A DNA stretch of 64,000 nucleotides, taken from Vibrio celticus (lineage in GTDB: Bacteria > Pseudomonadota > Gammaproteobacteria > Enterobacterales > Vibrionaceae). The stretch covers positions 2,108,001 to 2,172,000 of the forward strand of contig NZ_AP025463.1 in the NCBI RefSeq assembly GCF_024347335.1, given 5' to 3'. The notes under the pieces were generated by a model. That model worked only from the letters and a program-made list of their open reading frames with translations, made no database searches and was not told the origin of the DNA. A program made the translations under genes and the position numbers. How positions within the stretch are numbered: the first letter of the stretch is position 1; every line of letters starts with the position of its first letter. Positions 55,234-64,000 of the stretch are shown in pieces.

Positions 55234-56334
55234 TTATTTCGCTTGGCTATTTAGATAAGCTCTGTGTGAAATATCCGTCCATGAACGCACTTGCTCTAGG
55301 TAGCTTGCTTGTGAAGATTGGATCTCTTTTGCCAACTCATCTTTCTCAGCATGGGCAGCAAGTAGTCGATCGTTCGCTTCTTTCAGTGCCGACATTACTT
55401 CAGGCGGGAAATCTTTTACTTGTACATCTGGGTATTCTGTTTTCATTGAAACCCAGTTCTTGCCGCTTTCGTGCGTAGCTTGTGTGTACATGTCATAAGC
55501 CGCTGTACGCATGGCAACACGCAAGATCTCTTGAAGGTCTTCAGGAAGCTTGTTCCATATACGCTTGTTCACTAGGAATTGAAGCTCTGAACCCGGCTCG
55601 TGCCAACCTGTGTAGTAGTAAGGCGCGATTTTGTGGAAACCCATACGTAGATCAAGCGATGGACCTACCCACTCCAGTGCATCGATTGTGCGACGCTCCA
55701 AAGAGGTGTAAAGCTCACCCGGGGCAATGTTCGTCGGTTTCGCACCTAGCTCTGCAAGAATCTCACCCGCAAAGCCTGGGATTCGCATTTTCAGACCTTG
55801 TAGATCTTCAACGCTGTTGATCTCTTTTTGAAACCAACCACCCATCTGGATATCCGTGTTACCACCAGGGAAAGACATCAAGTTATGTGGAGAGTAAACC
55901 TGCTCCATTAACTCCATACCACCACCGTGATAGAACCACGCGTATTGTTCTGCTGGCGTCATACCGAAAGGCATAGAAGTGAAGTAAAGAGTGTTTGGAA
56001 CTTTACCTTTCCAGTAGTAAGAGCCTGAGTGACCCATGTCGTATTGACCAGACTTAACCATGTCAAAAACGCCAAGAGGTGCTTTGTGTTTGTTTGCTGA
56101 ATCGATTCTGATTTGCAGTCGACCATTCGACATCTTCTCAGCCATCGCCGCCATGTTTTTGGTTGCATCACCGAAAACTGGGAAGTTTGGTCCCCAAGTT
56201 TCCGCAAGTTTTAAACGGTAAACCTTATCAGCGGCTGTAGCACCAGTAGCGACCAAAGCTAAACAAGCCGCAGCAGTTACTGCAACGTTTTTAAAAACTC
56301 GTGTGAGGGAGTTAGAAATGAGACTCATGTTCAC
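55234..56334 (-). CDS. dctP: TRAP transporter solute-binding protein (DctP family, 2-oxo-acid type)
   Basis: 366 residues with a Sec signal peptide (VAVTAAACLALVATGATA-A). DctP-fold features: LKLAETWGPNFPVFGDA, the binding-site region MRIPGFAGEILAELGAKPTN, IDALEWVGPSLDLRMGF and WHEPGSELQFLVN. The GFAGEI and EWVGP spellings resemble the TakP/COG4663 group that binds 2-oxo acids or related organic acids as a dimer; the ligand remains a guess. First gene of the operon with dctQ and dctM. Confidence 0.93.
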   Translation of the reverse strand: MNMSLISNSLTRVFKNVAVTAAACLALVATGATAADKVYRLKLAETWGPNFPVFGDATKNMAAMAEKMSNGRLQIRIDSANKHKAPLGVFDMVKSGQYDMGHSGSYYWKGKVPNTLYFTSMPFGMTPAEQYAWFYHGGGMELMEQVYSPHNLMSFPGGNTDIQMGGWFQKEINSVEDLQGLKMRIPGFAGEILAELGAKPTNIAPGELYTSLERRTIDALEWVGPSLDLRMGFHKIAPYYYTGWHEPGSELQFLVNKRIWNKLPEDLQEILRVAMRTAAYDMYTQATHESGKNWVSMKTEYPDVQVKDFPPEVMSALKEANDRLLAAHAEKDELAKEIQSSQASYLEQVRSWTDISHRAYLNSQAK

Positions 56335-56881
56335 GTCCTTTGTTGGGTTAACACTCTTTCTATGAGCATTTTTTATGATTCAACATAAGAGTGCACCGTG
56401 ATGAGGCAACAAGATATCAGGGAGAGCACGCACGCATGGCGTTAACAAAGTTACGTATTAGACCAAAGGATTAAGTAGAACTACGTAGGAGATGATTGAA
56501 TAGTGTCGATTTCAAAGGAGTTTGGATATTCATCAAGGCAATGCGTATTGATAAATACCTAAGTATTAATAATTAAATACTCTTAACAATTGATTGCCAT
56601 TTCGTGATGAAGCTCTATTCATTGCTGTATTTTAGAGAAAACAATCAAGGCTTTGCTCTCTTACTCTACCTAGCTAACGCCCTACTTTAGTGCTTGCTGA
56701 TTCGAAGCTCTGACACGAGACAACACTAATCAGTTAAGCCGTATATCGAATTGGAATTGAGATTATAGAGCCTAGGTTTAGGCTTGGATTTGGGCTCGGA
56801 CTTGGCAGAATGTGCCAGATACAAAAAAGCCTCGAAAATCGAGGCTTAAAAACTTAACGAAGCGAATGTAATCCCACAGGA
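56335..56881. other. Intergenic region, TRAP operon promoter side
   Basis: 547 bp. It contains the terminator of the next leftward gene at 56822-56850 and the dctP promoter region; otherwise no ORF or repeat recognised. Confidence 0.5.
56822..56850 (-). terminator. Rho-independent terminator of the Ala/Lys-rich protein gene
   Basis: Nine-pair stem AAGCCTCGA/TCGAGGCTT with loop AAA; six T follow on the minus strand. Confidence 0.9.
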
Positions 56882-57274
56882 CTAGATAGCTTTGTAGATA
56901 ACCTTGTTACCTGCTAGCTGCTCTTTCGCTACTAGGTTTTCTTCAAGAAGTTTTTTCAATGCGCCTGTTGCCCATGAAGCTGCTTTCGCGTCTTCTTGAC
57001 CAGCTTCTAGGCCGATACCTTTAGGGTTAATGCCTTCAGCATTGCTAACAACGATGTCTAGAACTTGTTGTTGCTTAGGAGTCAGTGCTACTGCAACTTC
57101 TTTAGTTGCTGCTACTGCTTTCTCTACCGCTGGTTTTGCTGCTACAGTTTTTTCTGCTACAACTTTCTCTGCGACAGGCTTCGCTTGTTTCGGCGTTGCC
57201 ACTGCTTTAACTACAGCCGCTTTAGTGCGTTTCTGCAGTTTAGCCTGCACCTTACGCTTATGAGCAAGTCTCAT
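56882..57274 (-). CDS. Ala/Lys-rich protein with C-terminal winged-helix-like domain
   Basis: 130 residues. The first 60 are a low-complexity Ala/Lys/Val tail with repeated AEK/AVEK units (KPVAEKVVAEKTVAAKP), reminiscent of histone H1-like tails. Residues about 64-130 (LTPKQQQVLDIVVSNAEG, WATGALKKLLEENLVAKEQL, NKVIYKA) look like a small winged helix. A nucleoid-associated or DNA-binding role is likely, but no characterised family is recognised. Single gene with its own terminator. Confidence 0.7.
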   Translation of the reverse strand: MRLAHKRKVQAKLQKRTKAAVVKAVATPKQAKPVAEKVVAEKTVAAKPAVEKAVAATKEVAVALTPKQQQVLDIVVSNAEGINPKGIGLEAGQEDAKAASWATGALKKLLEENLVAKEQLAGNKVIYKAI

Positions 57275-57494
57275 TGAATATTTCTCCAGTTCACTGCTCT
57301 TTTCGCAGTGGTGAAAATTTGAAGCGCGATTTATACCAAAAAACAGGAGCTATTTGTAGAGTGAAGCGTCGAAAGTCGACGAAAAATACCGATATTGTCT
57401 ACTAGCGTCTATTATTTAAACATCGACTTATCAATTCAGGGTCATATACACTGGTTATCCATCCAGACAAAAATATGAAAACTTGGTGTTGCCT

Positions 57495-58295
57495 ATGGAC
57501 ACTCGTCACCTTACTAATTTCTCTTTGCCTTCATTCACTCGCTCGTACCGTATCCTCGCCGTTATTTTAGGCTTCGTTTGCTTGATCGTTGCGCTCTACA
57601 GTGACAATCCAAAGTTACTGATCGTGGGTGCTTTTTGCAGTATTGCCCTTCTGGGAACCGGCTACTATTTGATGCTGCGCAGCCGAGTGATGTTCACACT
57701 TACCCCGACTCATTTTCAGCAGCACTTTTACAAAGGGGGTTGGGTTTTAAAATGGAGTAACATCCAAAAAATTGGTCTTTGCACTTATGAACAAGATGGT
57801 TGGCATCAACCCCTTCCGTGGGTCGGAATTAAGGTAAAAGATTACTCGCCCTACCTCGATTCGATTTGTCCAAAAATCACCTGTGAATTATTGCTCAGCC
57901 AACGAGCACTTTTGTACTTAGGAGCCAAACAAGCAGGCAAAGAGTCCAACTTTGAGGATATGGTTCTCGACTCATCGCATTACCACGCGCGTTGTACCGA
58001 AAACGGCTGTGTTGAATTAAGCCAATATAAAGAGTCGCAGAATACCGACGACGTTGATTTCAACAATAACCAGTCACAGGACAATCTTGATTCACCGAAT
58101 GAAACAAACAATCAAAACGCGGTTATTAAAGACTATTCTGGATTACAGGCGATGCTTGCCAACAGAATGAAGTATCAAAGGGGTTTCCACGGTTATGACA
58201 TTTTCATATCAACCCATGATTTGAATATGAGTGGAGAAGAGTTTGTGGGGCTGGCTCGACGCTACTTGGCTGCCGCTGAACGTCTTTCTGATTAA
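57495..58295 (+). CDS. DUF2982 membrane protein
   Basis: 266 residues from ATG 57495; the frame is open from a TTG at 57483. Two N-terminal membrane helices (ILAVILGFVCLIVALYS and LLIVGAFCSIALLGTGYYLML) precede a cytoplasmic domain with FTLTPTHFQQHFYKGGWVLKW and, after an Asn/Asp-rich linker, YQRGFHGYDIFISTHDLNMS. It matches the DUF2982 family of Vibrio and Shewanella, of unknown function. Single gene. Confidence 0.8.
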   Translation: MDTRHLTNFSLPSFTRSYRILAVILGFVCLIVALYSDNPKLLIVGAFCSIALLGTGYYLMLRSRVMFTLTPTHFQQHFYKGGWVLKWSNIQKIGLCTYEQDGWHQPLPWVGIKVKDYSPYLDSICPKITCELLLSQRALLYLGAKQAGKESNFEDMVLDSSHYHARCTENGCVELSQYKESQNTDDVDFNNNQSQDNLDSPNETNNQNAVIKDYSGLQAMLANRMKYQRGFHGYDIFISTHDLNMSGEEFVGLARRYLAAAERLSD

Positions 58296-58321
58296 GGTTT
58301 ACCAGTAAGTTCACACGCAAT

Positions 58322-58357
58322 AAAAAAGCTTAGCTTTCAGGACAAAAGCTAAGCTTC
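58322..58357. terminator. Bidirectional rho-independent terminator
   Basis: Twelve-pair stem AAGCTTAGCTTT/AAAGCTAAGCTT (58326-58337 with 58345-58356). It serves the converging DUF2982 and ycbL genes. Confidence 0.9.
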
Positions 58358-58406
58358 ATTTTCAATCAATCGACACAAATAATCGGTCGGTAAATCAAAG
58401 ATTTAA

Positions 58407-59060
58407 TTAGTACAGAGGCATTTCATCTGCGACGAACGGGTTTGATGCGCGCTCGCGACCGAATGTCGATTCAGGACCATGGCCCGGAACGAATGTTACG
58501 TCACTGCCTAGTGGCCAAAGCTTAGTCTTGATTGAAGAGATAAGCGTGTTGAAATCACCTTGAGGGAAGTCAGTACGGCCAATTGCGCCATTGAACAACA
58601 CATCACCCACAAACGCTAAACGAGCTTGCTCGCTGAACAATACAACGTGACCTGGCGTATGACCCGGCGTGTGAATCACATCGATAACTTGATTACCAAA
58701 AGTGACTTTGTCGCCCTCTTCTAACCAAGTGTTTGGTTCAAAAGCTTTACACAGAGGGAAACCAAACATCTGACTTTGATTCTCTAGACCTTGTAGCCAG
58801 AAGTTATCAGCCTTATGTGGGCCAACAATATTCACCTTCAAGATCTCAGCAAGTGGTACCGTACCGCCAACATGATCTAAGTGACCGTGCGTCAGTACCA
58901 AGTTCACAACCTTAACACCGAGCTCTTCAATGATAGCCGCGAGTTGTTGAACATCACCGCCCGGATCGACAACGATGCCTTCCATGGTTTCATCACACCA
59001 CACAATCGAGCAGTTCTGAGAGAAAGAGGTAACAGGTACAACTTGATACTTAAGAGACAT
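58407..59060 (-). CDS. ycbL: MBL-fold metallohydrolase, YcbL/GloC type II glyoxalase
   Basis: 217 residues from ATG 59060, with AAGG seven bases upstream; a TTG at 59066 is the alternative. Metallo-beta-lactamase motifs are complete: VDPGGD, LTHGHLDHVGG, HTPGHTPGHVV, FVGDVLF and VPGHGPEST. Length and order match E. coli YcbL (GloC), a small glyoxalase II that hydrolyses S-lactoylglutathione. It forms a conserved block with mepK and ldtD, as in E. coli ycbB-ycbK-ycbL. Confidence 0.9.
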   Translation of the reverse strand: MSLKYQVVPVTSFSQNCSIVWCDETMEGIVVDPGGDVQQLAAIIEELGVKVVNLVLTHGHLDHVGGTVPLAEILKVNIVGPHKADNFWLQGLENQSQMFGFPLCKAFEPNTWLEEGDKVTFGNQVIDVIHTPGHTPGHVVLFSEQARLAFVGDVLFNGAIGRTDFPQGDFNTLISSIKTKLWPLGSDVTFVPGHGPESTFGRERASNPFVADEMPLY

Positions 59061-59265
59061 ATACAAACCTTAAAGAGCGAATCTGGTGAACAACTCGAAT
59101 ATCGCTATGTTATTGGTAACAAACCCAACAATAACAAACTAAACAGAAACAAACTGAGCAGCAATAAACCGAGTTATTAGAACAAACTGAAATTTGGGCA
59201 AACTATGACATTGGATGTCTACTTTGACAAGTGCCTACCGTATCACTCAATAACTCAGCTTAGCT

Positions 59266-59814
59266 CTACCAGCTGCGGACTGGACCAGTATCGATATGGA
59301 TAAAGTTGCTACGCGCATAATAACCGACACCACCCGCGTTCAAGCTTTTCGCTACGTCTCTCAGCTCTTTAAGGTCAACGCCATCGATACGGAAATCGAT
59401 CGCTTTACCTAGCATGTGGTAACTCTTCTTAGCGACACCACTCGACTTAGAACGAAGGGCTTCATTAGTCGCCGGAGAACGATAACCAGAGATCACCTGA
59501 ACTTCTTTTTGAATACCCAACACGTTTTGAATCTGAGTGATTTGATCAAACAGGTTCTTATCCATTGGGTGGATTTCATTGCGACGGAAATCGCGACACA
59601 GTTTGCTAAGGCGTGCCATCTCGTCACCAACATAGTTAGTGCCATCGAAATAACAAGTCTCTAATCGTTCACCAGTGTGAAGATTGTTCATGCTAATCGT
59701 TCTTGGTTGATCCGGGTATGAAGCGAAAGCGATAGAAGGAGTAAGAGAGGCGACAACAGCAGTACCACCAGCGTAAGTCAGAAACTGACGGCGTGAAAAT
59801 AAACTTTGAGACAT
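59266..59814 (-). CDS. mepK: Tat-exported murein endopeptidase MepK (YcbK)
   Basis: 182 residues from ATG 59814 (MSQSLFSRRQFLTYAGG), a twin-arginine signal; longer frames upstream lack one. The peptidase M15-like domain shows ISGYRSPATNEALR, HMLGKAIDFRI and NFIHIDTGPVRSW, with the His/Asp/His zinc ligands. E. coli MepK cleaves 3-3 crosslinks made by L,D-transpeptidases, and here it lies next to ldtD. Probably periplasmic. Confidence 0.92.
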   Translation of the reverse strand: MSQSLFSRRQFLTYAGGTAVVASLTPSIAFASYPDQPRTISMNNLHTGERLETCYFDGTNYVGDEMARLSKLCRDFRRNEIHPMDKNLFDQITQIQNVLGIQKEVQVISGYRSPATNEALRSKSSGVAKKSYHMLGKAIDFRIDGVDLKELRDVAKSLNAGGVGYYARSNFIHIDTGPVRSW

Positions 59815-60012
59815 ACAGCAAAAAAACCAATTAGATCGAACGAAAAATGCACGATACATAATGGAATTTGCTGCGTCAACGTACAAAAACCGCGCAAAAC
59901 GTTAGTATTTGTAACCTTTACACGGTTAGTTATTGATACTCATTATAATTTTATCAATAGAAGCTTGGTTGTCATTTTTCGGTCAAGATCACCTTTATTG
60001 GTCATGTTTTAA

Positions 60013-61551
60013 TCAACCACCCTCTTTATCATATTGGTAGATATCGCCGCGGTATTGTATACCTCCTTCTTCAAACAACACGGTTTGATAGATGATGTGC
60101 ACTGGAATTCGCTTCTTGAGACGAACCTTGGTATTCGGCGCAAGGTCGCTATTTTGGTTCGGTACCTTCCTTACCTTGGTCGCAAACAACAACTCAGCCA
60201 GTTCTTCTGCATGCTCAACACGTATGCAACCTGAGCTATAAGCTCGGAAGTCGTCATTAAACAGACCTTTACTTGGTGTATCGTGCAGATAGATCGCGCG
60301 CTTATTGGGAGTGTTGAACTTATACAAGCCTAGTGCGTTGCGTGAGCCTGCCTGCTGACGCATTCGATATGGGAAAGAATTGAAGTTGATGGTCTGCCAA
60401 TCTATCTCGGTGGTGTCGACGGTTTCCATTGAACGCCAACCGTCAATCACTTGGAAGTTGTTCGTTTCAAGATAGCTTTCGTCGGCTTTTACTTTGGGCA
60501 GGATGTCTTTGACCATGATTTTCCATGGCACGTTCCAAGTCGGGTTTAGAATGACCGAATCTAGGTTTATCTCTAAAAGCGGCGTTTTTCGCGATTTTCT
60601 GCCTACCACGACTTTAGACTCAAACACCTCTTCGCCATCTTCCCAATACTTCATATCAAAGCTAGGCACGTTGACCACGATAAGAGAGTCTCGGTCTCTT
60701 GGCCACAAACGAACGCGTTCTGCATTCAGAGCCAAAGAACTCAACCGATCATCAAAACCCATATTGATCCACTTGATCGTGTCTGGCCCGATGATCCCAT
60801 CATCCGTAAGGCCGTGCATGCGTTGGAAAGATTTAATCGCCTTTTGCAGATCTCGATCGAACTCAGGGAAATCGACCGCGATCATCGAGGTATCAACGCC
60901 GACCAATGCAATACGCTCAACCAAAGTCGCTTTGTCCGAGAGCGAGTCTCCCAAGCGTTTCAATCCTTTCTGTCTGTATCGTTCGATATTGAGTTCAGAC
61001 GCGGTTTCCAACACGGAATAGGTCGCCTTAAATTGGTCAAAATCCCCGACAGGCGGCGCGTAAGACAACACCATCTCCAATAAGTAATCATTAGCAACGC
61101 TGCTTTTCAGTCTCATCAGAATATGCGGCGAAGGTGGAGGCAATTTAGAATGCAGCTTACCCGAGAAGTACCATTCTTTACCGGCAAGCGGCGCGTTTTC
61201 AACGTAGCTTAGGTAATAGATAAAGGTATCGGTGAGTAAGATGTCTAACTCTTGCCATTGACGACGAGATTGATACTGGCGGATTTGCTTGAGTTGTCGT
61301 TCAAAAAGCGGTGCCATTTGCGCTTGTTCAAGAAGCGACAATTGGAACTCAAACGCTTTAACCAGCTCAGGAGAATCCCAAAGGATAGGCAGAGAAGTGT
61401 CTTGATAGATACTCTGTGTGAGCTCTGGATATATAAGCATGAAAGAGAGTTCTGAATCAGCCGGAATGAAGCGGCTCTCGTCAGAACTCGTATAGCTCCA
61501 TGCATGCACAGAGACTAAAACTAGTAATCCACAGAAGTATTTCGCGAACAT
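60013..61551 (-). CDS. ldtD: L,D-transpeptidase LdtD (YcbB)
   Basis: 512 residues from ATG 61551, with GGAG six bases upstream. Signal peptide, a large N-terminal domain, a peptidoglycan-binding domain (LQKAIKSFQRMHGLTDDGII, then GPDTIKWINM) and a YkuD catalytic domain with the cysteine motif YSSGCIRVEHAEEL and the upstream IYLHDTPSK histidine. It forms 3-3 crosslinks in the periplasm. Conserved neighbour of mepK, whose product can open the same bonds. Confidence 0.94.
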   Translation of the reverse strand: MFAKYFCGLLVLVSVHAWSYTSSDESRFIPADSELSFMLIYPELTQSIYQDTSLPILWDSPELVKAFEFQLSLLEQAQMAPLFERQLKQIRQYQSRRQWQELDILLTDTFIYYLSYVENAPLAGKEWYFSGKLHSKLPPPSPHILMRLKSSVANDYLLEMVLSYAPPVGDFDQFKATYSVLETASELNIERYRQKGLKRLGDSLSDKATLVERIALVGVDTSMIAVDFPEFDRDLQKAIKSFQRMHGLTDDGIIGPDTIKWINMGFDDRLSSLALNAERVRLWPRDRDSLIVVNVPSFDMKYWEDGEEVFESKVVVGRKSRKTPLLEINLDSVILNPTWNVPWKIMVKDILPKVKADESYLETNNFQVIDGWRSMETVDTTEIDWQTINFNSFPYRMRQQAGSRNALGLYKFNTPNKRAIYLHDTPSKGLFNDDFRAYSSGCIRVEHAEELAELLFATKVRKVPNQNSDLAPNTKVRLKKRIPVHIIYQTVLFEEGGIQYRGDIYQYDKEGG

Positions 61552-61561
61552 GCTTAACTCC

Positions 61562-61590
61562 ATCATCAATCATCAATCATCAATCATCCC
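61562..61590. repeat. Tandem 7-bp repeat just upstream of the ldtD ribosome site
   Basis: CATCAAT repeats more than three times (61564-61587), immediately 5' of the ldtD Shine-Dalgarno on the minus strand. The unit is not a multiple of three, so slippage would shift any frame running through it or change the leader length. Confidence 0.75.
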
Positions 61591-61645
61591 ATAAGTATGG
61601 CAAAGATATAGGAGTAAGCATGTTATTTTTAAGCGGCTTTATAAA

Positions 61646-62761
61646 TCAGATAGAACTCCAATGGTTATCCCACTGGACCGATGATTGCTGAGTTGATTTC
61701 TCATAAGGCTTGCGTTGGCTAACCACACTGCCCGCCCCAGAGCTGAGTCGAAATTCTCCATCAAGTAGCACGGCACCAGAGGCATCCGACAGTGCAGACA
61801 GCTCGACTAATTCTTTGCTCTCTTTAGACCAAATACCGTAGCAATTCCCTCTTGGCGAGGTCGCGATAATCCAATCATCTGACGCCGCAATACTTGCGAT
61901 GTAGTGATTAAATCTTGCCCATTGCTCAGGCTCTGCGTTCAGTGATTCAAACTGCCCGCCTTTGGTATGCATCGCCAAAAGCGAAGGAAACTCGTCTGGC
62001 TCACCACGATATTGCTGACCACAAAGCACCGTTTCAGCACCATCATGGGCTAAGTGTCGAATACTCAGCTTCTTGTCTAGCAATTCAACCTGATCAAGCA
62101 ACACACCTTCAGGGGAAACATAACTCAAGCTCGGTTGCATGGAATCCAAGTTTTTCGGTGTTCTGCCATCAGTATGAACGCCACCAACTCCAATCGCGAG
62201 ATTACCATCAGGCATGATGATCACTTCATGTGGGCCGATACCGAAACCAGTGAACTCTTCGACCTTACGATAGCCTTGCGCGACATCGTAAACGCCAATC
62301 ACGCCTTGGCTGGTGTCCGTTTTCCCTTCGGTGGCATACAGTAACTTACCATCCAATGAGTAAACGCCATGACCATAGAAGTGGCGGTTGTTACCTTTCA
62401 CTATCATATTGATCTGCTGACCATTTTTATAGTCAAACACCATAAAATAGTCACCAGGGCGACGAGCAAAAACCACCGCATGCGATGAGGTTGGGCAAAT
62501 CGCGACGCCATGGCCACGATCGGGGATGGGAAGTTGGCTCAGTGGCATACCAAATTCGTCAGCCACAACCGCAGAATATTGACCTCGCCCATTCAGCGCA
62601 CAGCCAATCAGTTGGGGATCATTAGATGTGCTCATGCCATCCTTTCGAGTTGCCCCATCCTTTCGAGTCGCACACCCAAACGGAAGCAATGGAACAGCTG
62701 CACAACCCAGCGCAGCCTTGAGTAACGTTCTTCGCGTAGTATCAGTCACCATCGGTAGCAT
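61646..62761 (-). CDS. DUF1513 protein with Tat-like signal
   Basis: 371 residues from ATG 62761 (AGGA upstream); ATG 62752 is the alternative. N-terminal TTRRTLLKAALGCAAVPLL is a twin-arginine signal with a possible lipobox (FGC). The rest is a WD/kelch-like beta-propeller typical of DUF1513 (FARRPGDYFMVFDYKNGQQI, YATEGKTDTSQGVIGVYDV). It overlaps the imelysin gene by 20 bp. The family occurs in iron-regulated periplasmic loci with imelysins and di-haem peroxidases; its biochemical role is unknown. Confidence 0.85.
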   Translation of the reverse strand: MLPMVTDTTRRTLLKAALGCAAVPLLPFGCATRKDGATRKDGMSTSNDPQLIGCALNGRGQYSAVVADEFGMPLSQLPIPDRGHGVAICPTSSHAVVFARRPGDYFMVFDYKNGQQINMIVKGNNRHFYGHGVYSLDGKLLYATEGKTDTSQGVIGVYDVAQGYRKVEEFTGFGIGPHEVIIMPDGNLAIGVGGVHTDGRTPKNLDSMQPSLSYVSPEGVLLDQVELLDKKLSIRHLAHDGAETVLCGQQYRGEPDEFPSLLAMHTKGGQFESLNAEPEQWARFNHYIASIAASDDWIIATSPRGNCYGIWSKESKELVELSALSDASGAVLLDGEFRLSSGAGSVVSQRKPYEKSTQQSSVQWDNHWSSI

Positions 62762-63803
62762 TAAATCCTATTACCACGCCAAGCTCTATCGCCACTTCTT
62801 CATGAATCAGGTACTTCAAACGTTCTAGTTTGTTGTATTGAGTCAGCACCTCTCGGTAGCCTTCTTTGCTCTGTAATAGAGTAAACAAGCTAGAGTCTGT
62901 AGGCCAAGTATCTAACGTTAGCGTGAACTGGGCAGCAACACGATCGGCAAGGTCATTTAAGCCCTTCTCTCTCAATAAACCATCAAGACCATTACCTTCA
63001 GCTAGGTACAATTTCTCTAGCGCCGCTACGTTCGCTTTCAACTGAGTCATTGAGGTTTGAGCGCGCCATGATTCCGAGAAGTAAGGGCGGGGATGACCAA
63101 TTTTAGCCATTGGGCGACTCAGCTTTTTCATGCTGTAATCAAGTTGGTTAGTTAGTAAAGCGATGTATTCAGATTCCCAACGCATCTCGTCTAACGCTAA
63201 CCAAGGGTTAACCTGCCAAGCCTCAGCAATAGAGGCCGATTTCATTGCCAAGTTTTGTGCGATAGCTTGTGAAGATAGACAGCCAGACGCTTTATCTTGC
63301 AGTAGTGGAGATTGTTCGTCATAAAGCGACCATTCCAACGCACCTAGTCCTTGAACCGTCACACTCTGTTGAGCAATTTCATCTTGAGACCAAGCTTTAT
63401 CTTGCTGAGTCAACTGGCGCATTTTTAGGCCGGTGGTGTTTTTTTTGTCTGGCCAGAATTGAACATTCCAGCTATCTTCAAGTGCCGCCGTTGGGCCTCT
63501 TTCTTGTCCTTGCAGTGCCATCCAACTGTTCATGGTGAGCTGCCACTGATTTTTCAAAGCATCTAACTCAACATCATTAGTTTGGCAGTACCCTTGCGTC
63601 AAGGCTTCCAGCTCGTTGGCTTGCTTGGCGAATAGGACGGCAGAATCAAACTCCTGCTGATAAACACTGCGACTAATATGATTGGTTGTGTCTGCTTGAT
63701 AAGAGACACCGTTAACCTCAGATGAAGCGGCTTGCTCACCCGATGATTGACAGCCTGCTATGACTAATACCGATAAAGGCATTAACAAAAATTTATGTGC
63801 CAT
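62742..63803 (-). CDS. Imelysin-family (peptidase M75-like) lipoprotein
   Basis: 353 residues with a lipoprotein signal (LSVLVIAGC). The imelysin fold shows the family helix pairs: LTMNSWMALQGQERGPTA, then VQGLGALEWSLYDEQSPLL and RWESEYIALLTNQLDYSM, near the positions of the GxHxxE-like motif. The classic HxxE reads GLGALEWSLYD here. Imelysins (IrpA, EfeO) work in iron uptake or periplasmic metal handling. It is in an operon with DUF1513 downstream and the di-haem protein upstream. Confidence 0.85.
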   Translation of the reverse strand: MAHKFLLMPLSVLVIAGCQSSGEQAASSEVNGVSYQADTTNHISRSVYQQEFDSAVLFAKQANELEALTQGYCQTNDVELDALKNQWQLTMNSWMALQGQERGPTAALEDSWNVQFWPDKKNTTGLKMRQLTQQDKAWSQDEIAQQSVTVQGLGALEWSLYDEQSPLLQDKASGCLSSQAIAQNLAMKSASIAEAWQVNPWLALDEMRWESEYIALLTNQLDYSMKKLSRPMAKIGHPRPYFSESWRAQTSMTQLKANVAALEKLYLAEGNGLDGLLREKGLNDLADRVAAQFTLTLDTWPTDSSLFTLLQSKEGYREVLTQYNKLERLKYLIHEEVAIELGVVIGFNATDGD

Positions 63804-63962
63804 GCTGTTACCTTACTTCCTAGTTTTTCTTTTAATTATATGAGTTCAATAAATATGAAACGACCGCTGACCTGTTATTACTACAAGTTCAGCGGTAGTC
63901 AGTCTTTTGTTAGCGGCTTTCTTAAGTAACTAAGCCGTTGGCTTAACTGAATTCAAGACAGC

Positions 63963-64000
63963 CTATAATGATTCCAAAAACGCTAGTAGTGCTTCGCGTT
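63963..64000 (-). CDS. C-terminal end of a di-haem oxidoreductase (partial)
   Basis: Only 38 bases are in the window. On the minus strand they read REALLAFLESL then stop, the usual end of di-haem cytochrome c peroxidase/DHOR proteins (AL-FL-SL). The position upstream of the imelysin gene matches the known cluster. The rest lies outside the window. Confidence 0.5.
   Translation of the reverse strand, partial: REALLAFLESL

Noticed and set aside
1..64000. CRISPR arrays, tRNA, rRNA or an integron integrase
   Set aside because: No regularly spaced repeats, cloverleaf genes or tyrosine-recombinase motifs were seen.

Overview
The window looks like a chromosomal segment of a marine Vibrio, probably of the Splendidus group or a close relative. 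Evidence: the gene families (NAD malic enzyme, DUF2797, DUF2982, tandem BCCT carriers, a CZB chemoreceptor, the ldtD-mepK-ycbL block, an imelysin/DUF1513 locus), the base composition, and repeats that look like Vibrio integron attC sites. The species is inferred from gene content only.

Layout. 1-13.9 kb is ordinary core and variable chromosome: a truncated DEAH helicase, malic enzyme, SanA, an SLC13 carrier, two GGDEF proteins, DUF2797, a divergent LysR / DJ-1-like pair, and a two-gene operon of a 2OG-Fe dioxygenase and a PLP enzyme of the cysteine-desulfurase fold. 14-19.9 kb holds an intact IS110-family element, a metallophosphoesterase lipoprotein and a soluble zinc-binding chemoreceptor. 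20-37.7 kb is a mosaic accessory region. It has a second IS110 copy, a membrane-protein gene split by an IS21 element (5-bp target duplication), a PIN-domain gene, an ISAs1 element (10-bp target duplication), an XRE / winged-helix / SF2-helicase cluster with paired operators, a lipoprotein pair, a third IS110-type element, a two-gene integron-like cassette with a convincing attC, an IS5-type element and a DUF6575-like gene behind a LexA box. 38-42.7 kb returns to core (trxB, cydD, cydC), closed by a second, inverted copy of the same IS5-type element. 43.7-64 kb is core-like: a lipoprotein, a dCache chemoreceptor, two BCCT carriers, a two-component system next to a TRAP transporter operon, an Ala/Lys-rich winged-helix protein, DUF2982, the ycbL-mepK-ldtD peptidoglycan cluster, and a DUF1513 / imelysin / di-haem oxidase locus running off the right edge.

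How genes work together. CydDC supports cytochrome bd assembly beside thioredoxin reductase. The sensor kinase and LuxR-type regulator probably control the adjacent TRAP transporter for an organic (possibly 2-oxo) acid. LdtD, MepK and YcbL form a conserved envelope block. The imelysin, DUF1513 and di-haem proteins form a periplasmic iron- or redox-linked locus.

Most interesting parts: the accessory region appears built from integron-type cassettes lying apart from a visible integrase; two candidate uncharacterised modules (membrane protein + PIN protein; XRE + winged-helix protein + helicase); and four unrelated transposase genes that each carry a one-base frameshift near a short homopolymer, which is either IS decay or sequencing error.
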